A stretch of 64,000 nt of DNA, from the NCBI GenBank assembly GCA_024234815.1, contig JACKNO010000001.1, positions 310,001 to 374,000 on the forward strand. Direction: 5' to 3'. The notes below the pieces were generated by a model that worked only from the letters and a program-made list of their open reading frames with translations, did no database searches and had not been told where the DNA came from. The translations under genes and the position numbers were made by a program. This document shows positions 62,214-64,000 of the stretch, one piece after another; positions within the stretch are counted from its first letter, which is position 1, and the number at the start of each line of letters is the position of its first letter. The DNA is from Pseudomonadales bacterium. GTDB taxonomy: Bacteria > Pseudomonadota > Gammaproteobacteria > Pseudomonadales > Halieaceae.

Positions 62214-63053
62214 ATGTCCCGGCAACGACCAAGAATCAGCTTCGAGTACTTCCCTCCACGCACAGTGGAGGGCAAGGCGCGGCTGTTACAGGAAACCACA
62301 CCTGCTCTCAACGAGCTGAACCCGGCGTTTTTCTCGGTCACCTACGGTGCCGGGGGAACCACCCGGGACTCCACCCTGGGCCTGGTATCCACCATCCACA
62401 ATGACGGCATCGATGTGGCTCCGCACCTGAGCTTCGGAGGTGATGACGAGAACGCAGTCGGCGCCCTGATAGACACCTACGTCGCCCGCGGCATCAAGCG
62501 CATGGTGGCGCTCAGGGGCGACATGCCCTCGGGCATGGGAGGTGCTTCCCAGCTGGTGTATGCCAACGAGCTGGTGGCATTCATTCGCGAGCGCACCGGC
62601 GATCATTTTGAGATCGAGGTCGCCGCCTACCCGGAGATACACCCGGAGTCCAAAAGCTACGACAGCGATATACAGTATCTGAAAGGCAAACTGGATGCGG
62701 GAGCAAACAGTGCAATCACCCAGTACTTCTTCAACGTGGAATCGTATTTCTACTTTCACGACCAGTGTACCGCGGCAGGTATCAGCAAACCGATATACGC
62801 AGGCATTATGCCCATTATCAACTTTGCCAACCTGGCGCGCTTTTCCCGTAACTGCGGCGCCGAAATCCCGCGCTGGATCTGCCAGCGCATCGAAGGCTAT
62901 GGAGATGACCAGGACAGTATCCGCAAATTCGGAGTCGAGGTGGTGACCCAGTTGTGCCAGACGCTACTGGACAGCGGCGCTCCCGGCATTCATTTCTACA
63001 CCATGAACCAGGTCGAGCCCACCCGGGAGATCTACAGGAACCTGGGGCTCTAG
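62214..63053 (+). CDS. metF: 5,10-methylenetetrahydrofolate reductase
   Basis: 279 residues. Features: RISFEYFPPRTVEGKARL, FFSVTYGAGGTTRDSTLG, ALRGDMPSGMG and QYFFNVESYFYFHDQC. It reduces methylene-THF to methyl-THF, the methyl donor for homocysteine. It starts 13 bases after ahcY, completing the SAM cycle genes except a methionine synthase, which must be elsewhere. Confidence 0.96.
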   Translation: MSRQRPRISFEYFPPRTVEGKARLLQETTPALNELNPAFFSVTYGAGGTTRDSTLGLVSTIHNDGIDVAPHLSFGGDDENAVGALIDTYVARGIKRMVALRGDMPSGMGGASQLVYANELVAFIRERTGDHFEIEVAAYPEIHPESKSYDSDIQYLKGKLDAGANSAITQYFFNVESYFYFHDQCTAAGISKPIYAGIMPIINFANLARFSRNCGAEIPRWICQRIEGYGDDQDSIRKFGVEVVTQLCQTLLDSGAPGIHFYTMNQVEPTREIYRNLGL

Positions 63054-63083
63054 TGCAGCTGCGCGCGGCAGTTATCTAGACAG

Positions 63084-63818
63084 ATGCGTATCCCACGGAT
63101 TTACACGGGGCAGACGCTGCGCGCGAATACCGAAACCGAACTGGAACCGGGCCCCAGCCGGCACCTCGCGCGGGTTCTGCGCATGCGCGTGGGTGACAGC
63201 CTCATCCTGTTCGATGGCCGTGGCGGCCAGTATCCGGCGACAATTCACGCGCTGGACAGGAACTCGGTGGTCGCTTCCCTGGGGGATTTCGACGCAACAG
63301 AGCGTGAATCAGGCCTGCGCCTGCAACTCGGCATAGCCCTGCCCCGGGGTGAACGCATGGACTGGGTGATACAGAAGGCCACGGAACTGGGTGTGAGTTC
63401 CATAGCACTGCTGGTGAGTGAGCGCACGGAAGTCCGGCTGAAGGATGAACGCGAGCAGAAAAAACTGCGACACTGGCAACAGGTCGCCATCAGCGCCTGT
63501 GAACAGTGCGGCCGCAACCTGCTGCCGCAGATACTTCCGCCACAGTCATTGGCGCAGTGGGTGAACGCGGCCCAGGCCGATGTGCGACTGGTCCTGCATC
63601 CGCTGGCTGACAATACAAACCCGGGGTCCGGCAGGCCCGCAAGTGTGGCCCTGCTGGTCGGGCCCGAGGGCGGCCTGAGCCCGGCCGAGGTGGATGCAGC
63701 CGTGCAGTCAGGATTCAGCTCGCTGCAACTCGGGCCGCGCATACTGCGAACCGAGACCGCGCCGCTGGCAGCCATCGCGATACTGCAGGCACGCTGGGGG
63801 GATATGGGGGTCTCCTGA
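63084..63818 (+). CDS. rsmE: 16S rRNA (uracil1498-N3)-methyltransferase
   Basis: 244 residues. The N-terminal PUA-like domain (HLARVLRMRVGDSLILFDGR) leads to a SPOUT methyltransferase domain with LLVGPEGGLSPAEVDAAV and LGPRILRTETAPLAAIAIL. It methylates U1498 of 16S rRNA with SAM. It is 30 bases after metF on the same strand, so it may be cotranscribed with the SAM-cycle genes. Confidence 0.94.
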   Translation: MRIPRIYTGQTLRANTETELEPGPSRHLARVLRMRVGDSLILFDGRGGQYPATIHALDRNSVVASLGDFDATERESGLRLQLGIALPRGERMDWVIQKATELGVSSIALLVSERTEVRLKDEREQKKLRHWQQVAISACEQCGRNLLPQILPPQSLAQWVNAAQADVRLVLHPLADNTNPGSGRPASVALLVGPEGGLSPAEVDAAVQSGFSSLQLGPRILRTETAPLAAIAILQARWGDMGVS

Positions 63819-63844
63819 GAGAGCCCCGGCAGCACTCAGACGCC

Positions 63845-63866
63845 AGCCCGGGGCGCGGGCTTTAAT
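63845..63866 (+). terminator. Probable terminator after rsmE
   Basis: AGCCCG (63845-63850) pairs with CGGGCT (63856-63861) around GGGCG, followed by a short TTAAT tail. The T-run is short. Confidence 0.5.
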
Positions 63867-63878
63867 ATACCGTCCAAG

Positions 63879-64000
63879 CTAGTTAGCGACGCCCCGCTGT
63901 CGCTCCCACCGGGCGTGTGTCCACTCGAGAAAGTGACTCACCGCGCTGACGACGTGTTCGGTCCGTACCGAGTGAAAAAGCTCGAAACCGTGTTGCGCGC
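63879..64000 (-). CDS. C-terminal end of a probable alpha/beta-hydrolase, cut by the window
   Basis: On the minus strand a frame enters from the window edge and stops at 63879 (TAG), giving about 39 residues: QHGFELFHSVRTEHVVSAVS then HFLEWTHARWERQRGVAN. The HGFELF stretch resembles the catalytic-His region of alpha/beta-hydrolases. With so little sequence the family is only a guess; the other frames stop early. It is convergent with rsmE. Confidence 0.5.
   Translation of the reverse strand, partial: AQHGFELFHSVRTEHVVSAVSHFLEWTHARWERQRGVAN

Noticed and set aside
1..64000. tRNA, rRNA, CRISPR arrays, intact insertion sequences or prophage
   Set aside because: I looked for T-arm consensus, repeated spacer patterns, transposase motifs and integrase genes and saw none. 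A tool-based scan (tRNAscan, CRISPR finder, ISfinder) would be decisive.

Overview
The window is a compact chromosomal segment of a marine-type gammaproteobacterium. Gene order matches blocks known from Pseudomonas, Escherichia and Vibrio: ygfB-pepP-ubiH-ubiI, a TIGR02449 gene-zapA-6S RNA-5-FCL, rppH-ptsP with lgt-thyA nearby, tkt-epd-pgk-fba, and an ExbB-ExbD-TonB cluster of the TonB2/TtpC type. The many TonB-linked parts, a large TonB-dependent receptor, DUF3012 and DUF3450 proteins and a TPR-sulfotransferase suggest a Cellvibrionales/Halieaceae-like lineage. That placement is an inference from gene content, not from a marker-gene comparison. Base composition looks uniformly GC-rich. I see no tRNA, rRNA, CRISPR array, intact insertion sequence or prophage. 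No gap between genes exceeds 300 bases; the longest (about 280 bases at 8503-8783 and 20559-20844) hold divergent promoters or a cold-shock leader.

Layout. 1-8.5 kb: truncated LysR regulator, lipoprotein, a D-2-hydroxyacid dehydrogenase/HIT pair, SDR, MFS exporter, DeaD helicase, META lipoprotein and an NTF2-like protein. 8.7-15.6 kb: MscS channel, coniferyl aldehyde dehydrogenase, an orphan ExbD, a double-DUF3012 lipoprotein, VOC protein, orphan solute-binding protein and glycerophosphodiesterase. 15.6-21 kb: YjbR, pyruvate kinase and glucokinase (coupled), a two-component pair, and a cold-shock protein. 21-26.2 kb: six-gene TonB energising operon. 26.4-34.8 kb: folA, thyA-lgt, NRDE protein, rppH-ptsP, HAD phosphatase, rlmI, gcvH. 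34.9-41 kb: ubiquinone hydroxylases with pepP, then the zapA-6S RNA-5-FCL block and a newly called 48-residue membrane peptide. 41.2-48.3 kb: ilvA, rpiA, a D-2-hydroxyglutarate dehydrogenase-like gene divergent from serA, TPR-sulfotransferase. 48.4-52 kb: TonB-dependent receptor and a small secreted protein. 52-58.4 kb: tkt-epd-pgk-fba-hydrolase operon. 58.5-63.8 kb: sahR-metK-ahcY-metF-rsmE. The right end cuts a probable alpha/beta hydrolase.

How the genes work together. Central carbon metabolism dominates: transketolase, ribose-5-phosphate isomerase, aldolase, PGK, pyruvate kinase and glucokinase, with E4P dehydrogenase feeding vitamin B6 and SerA feeding serine. One-carbon and methyl-group metabolism form a second theme: GcvH, ThyA, FolA, 5-FCL, MetF, MetK, AhcY and several SAM-dependent methyltransferases. 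The SAM cycle appears to be governed by the ArsR-type regulator SahR acting at a perfect 28-base palindrome that overlaps its own promoter. The TonB operon and the receptor supply active outer-membrane uptake.

Most genes are well-known housekeeping families. The less ordinary items are the SahR operator with an apparently leaderless start, the structured serA/D2HGDH divergent promoter, the orphan ExbD downstream of a perfect Anr/FNR-type box, the TPR-sulfotransferase, the 48-residue membrane peptide, and the two unlinked genes at the end of the aldolase operon. I did not find a clearly new multi-gene system.
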